This document shows, in pieces, positions 6,744 through 7,976 of a stretch of 7,976 nt of DNA. The DNA is from an uncultured Erysipelotrichaceae bacterium (lineage in GTDB: Bacteria; Bacillota_I; Bacilli_A; Erysipelotrichales; Erysipelotrichaceae), in the NCBI GenBank assembly GCA_947575425.1, contig CANPNQ010000035.1, positions 1-7,976 on the forward strand. Direction: 5' to 3'. Within the stretch, counting starts at the first letter, position 1, and every line of letters begins with the position of its first letter. A program made the position numbers and the translations under genes. The notes under the pieces are model-generated. The model did no database searches, had not been told where the DNA came from, and worked only from the letters and a program-made list of their open reading frames with translations.

Positions 6744-6827
6744 GCGGATGTGGCGGAACTGGCAGACGCACTAGACTTAGGATCTAGCGCCTACGGCGTG
6801 CAGGTTCGATTCCTGTCATCCGCACCA
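6744..6827 (+). tRNA. tRNA-Leu (anticodon UAG)
   Basis: This 84-base class II tRNA folds fully. The acceptor stem is GCGGATG/CATCCGC, and the D-arm region is GCGGAACTGGCAGACGC. The anticodon stem CTAGA/TCTAG encloses CT-TAG-GA, giving anticodon TAG at 6778-6780 (reads CUA and other CUN leucine codons). A long variable arm (about 6788-6799) contains CGCC/GGCG-type pairing. The T arm GCAGG-TTCGATT-CCTGT has one G-T closing pair. Discriminator A and an encoded CCA follow (6824-6827). The variable arm and A73 agree with leucine identity. Its 3' half is a typical target for integrases, and an integrase gene starts 116 bases downstream. Confidence 0.96.
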
Positions 6828-6836
6828 ATGAATAAT

Positions 6837-6864
6837 AAACCCCTAAATAAAGGGGTTTTTAATT
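6837..6864 (+). terminator. Intrinsic terminator after tRNA-Leu
   Basis: AAACCCCT (6837-6844) pairs with AGGGGTTT (6851-6858) around the loop AAATAA, followed by more T (TTTTTAATTT in total). It starts ten bases after the CCA end, so tRNA-Leu is probably a single-gene transcript. If an element integrated at the tRNA 3' end, this terminator lies on the element side and was brought in with it. Confidence 0.88.
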
Positions 6865-6869
6865 TGCGC

Positions 6870-6924
6870 GGCATAATTTTGGCATAAAACTAGTGCTTTT
6901 TTTTTATTGGTTTTTATGGCATAA
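6870..6924 (+). repeat. Three GGCATAA direct repeats near the integrase promoter
   Basis: GGCATAA occurs at 6870-6876, 6881-6887 and 6918-6924, all in the same direction. The first two are 11 bases apart, about one helical turn, in the context GGCATAATTTTGGCATAA. The third overlaps the likely integrase -10. Position and spacing suit arm-type sites for the integrase or sites for an excisionase, giving autoregulation; this is inference. Confidence 0.45.
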
Positions 6925-6935
6925 TAATTATGAGG
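6917..6935 (+). promoter_or_regulatory. Candidate -10 and ribosome site of the integrase gene
   Basis: TGG-CATAAT (6917-6925) is an extended -10 with 5 of 6 consensus bases, with only a T run (TTTTTT, 6897-6902) at the -35 position. GAGGTG (6930-6935) lies seven bases before the ATG at 6943 and fixes that start. If transcription begins near 6932, the messenger would be almost leaderless and lose part of this ribosome site, so a start further upstream is possible. Confidence 0.35.
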
Positions 6936-6942
6936 TGATATT

Positions 6943-7976
6943 ATGGCACAGCAAAAGGACACTAAGACAGGCAAGTGGATGTATTATGGATCATATGTGG
7001 ATGCGAATGGGAAACGGAAGCAATACAAAAAGCGTGGTTTTGATTCCAAGAAGGAGGCGAGAAAAGCGGAAGATGATTTCAGGGAAAAGGTTGGGAATCC
7101 TATGAATTCCATGACGTTCCAAGAGTTAACTCAGCAATATTTGAACTTCGCAAAGAGTAAAAGAAGCAACGATCAAAAGCGATGAATACACTTTGAATGT
7201 AGTGAATAAACAGATAGGAGCGGTTTTGATTTGCGACTTAAATAAACAAAAACTTCAAAAATATATTGATGAACTAGATCGTAAGTTTTCTAAGAATTAT
7301 GTTGAAAAGATTTTTTATTGTGTGAATAAGGTGTTAAAGTATGGCTTGGAAAATGAGTTATTGCCCAATAATCCTCTCGTCTCTGTGAAGACGGATGCCC
7401 GCAAGAATGAGATCACAAAAGAAATGCTTTTTTGGGAACTTGAAGAATTTGAAAAATTTATAATTGCCGTAGATAGCCCTATGTATAAATGTATATTTAT
7501 GACTTTGTATTATATGGGGATGCGCAGGGGAGAGATGATGGCACTTACATGGAAGCATATCGATCTTATAAATAAAACTATAAGAATCGAGAGGACTGAC
7601 AGTGGTTCAAAAAAAGGTTCAACATCTCCAAAAACTAAAAATAGCTATCGTACCATTACGATGCCTGATGTACTGGTAGAAGAAATGAAGGAATGGAAAC
7701 ACAGGACAGAAAAATTTATAGGGTTTAAGCGTGATGGCTATGTTTTTGGGAACGACAGTCCGATAGCACCAGAAACATTGCGGCGAATGTTTAAACAATA
7801 CATAAGCAAGGCGAATGAAAATTTATCAGAGGATGATAAAATACCGGTAATCAGAATCCACGATTTACGCCATTCTCATGCGTCTTATTTGATCAACAAT
7901 ATGTCAGCAGGGTTTACCGATTTTGATATTGCCAAGAGACTGGGAGACACCGTGGCAACGCTCCACAGCACTTATG
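6943..7976 (+). pseudogene. Tyrosine-type site-specific integrase, frameshifted and cut by the right edge
   Basis: The gene encodes a tyrosine recombinase that would insert or excise the element at tRNA-Leu. The first frame (6943-7185) gives an AP2-like arm-binding domain (WMYYGSYVDANGKRKQYKKRGF, read in parts, residues ~13-34) and the start of the core-binding domain (MTFQELTQQYLNFAKSK), then stops at TGA. The next frame (+1) continues without a stop to the edge: SDEYTLNVVNKQIG, then the catalytic domain with LYYMGMRRGEMMALTW (catalytic Arg at 7523), SPKTKNSYRTI (Lys), HDLRHSHAS (His 7859, Arg 7868) and AKRLGDTVATLHSTY, whose final Tyr (7973-7975) is the expected nucleophile. The shift must lie at 7145-7185; removing one A from AAAA at 7159-7162 restores AKSKEATIKSDEY, a natural sequence. 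It is probably inactive unless this is a sequencing error. The last residues are outside the window. Confidence 0.85.

Larger units (their letters stand above)
6828..7976 (+). mobile_element. Left end of an element integrated at tRNA-Leu (partial)
   Basis: An integrase gene pointing away from the 3' end of a tRNA, only 116 bases from it, is the standard left junction of a prophage, ICE or genomic island. The crossover core is expected in the tRNA 3' half, around the T arm and acceptor stem (about 6800-6827), which the element would restore on insertion. Sequence to the right is visibly richer in A and T than the genes on the left. The element type cannot be decided: no cargo, relaxase or phage gene is visible, and the other attachment site lies beyond the window. 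The boundary given is approximate. Confidence 0.6.

Noticed and set aside
6559..6771. Minus-strand 70-codon ORF
   Set aside because: Its first part is antisense to tRNA-Leu and its promoter.
7153..7185. Programmed frameshifting as explanation for the split integrase
   Set aside because: A +1 shift is needed, and there is no known +1 slippery site, stimulatory stem or internal ribosome site; mutation or sequencing error is simpler.
1..7976. CRISPR array, toxin-antitoxin pair, riboswitch or phage-defence cluster
   Set aside because: No regularly spaced repeats, no small paired ORFs with good ribosome sites, and no recognisable riboswitch core or defence domains are visible.

Overview
This looks like chromosome from a low-to-moderate-GC Gram-positive bacterium (Bacillota). 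Most start codons follow purine-rich AGGAGG/GGAGG-type ribosome sites, intrinsic terminators are compact, several promoters have an extended -10 (TGn), and tRNA-Leu encodes its CCA. Protein style fits the gut Erysipelotrichia/Clostridia; I lean to an Erysipelotrichaceae-like genome, but that is inference without a database search.

Layout. (1) 1-831, minus: N-terminal 277 codons of an MMPL/RND-type exporter that runs off the left edge. (2) 832-1320: long non-coding stretch, partly purine-rich on the plus strand, with a 20-bp palindrome. (3) 1321-2062, plus: a 61-aa two-helix membrane protein, then a NimA-like FMN-binding split-barrel protein ending in an intrinsic terminator. (4) 2255-4263, minus: a membrane-anchored alpha/beta hydrolase with its own terminator; upstream of it in the same direction lies a radical SAM protein of the spore-photoproduct-lyase-like (SplB/COG1533) family. 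(5) 4374-6363, plus: a DUF4440/NTF2-like protein and an imidazolonepropionase-like metal-dependent amidohydrolase, each preceded by an extended -10 carrying the same 13-bp sequence. (6) 6364-6743: non-coding, then a strong promoter. (7) 6744-6864: tRNA-Leu(UAG) and its terminator. (8) 6943 to the right edge: a tyrosine integrase gene broken by a one-base frameshift near its start.

The first 6.4 kb reads as a set of small, mostly independent chromosomal transcription units (export, flavin chemistry, hydrolases, one radical SAM enzyme), not as one pathway. The right end is different. A tRNA gene followed directly by a site-specific integrase is the classic left junction of an integrated element, so cargo and the second attachment site should lie beyond 7976. 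I do not see a clearly new biological system inside the window. The points most worth a second look are the frameshifted integrase at the tRNA junction, the palindromic operator-like sites, the shared promoter motif and a clear excess of GATC in the chromosomal part.
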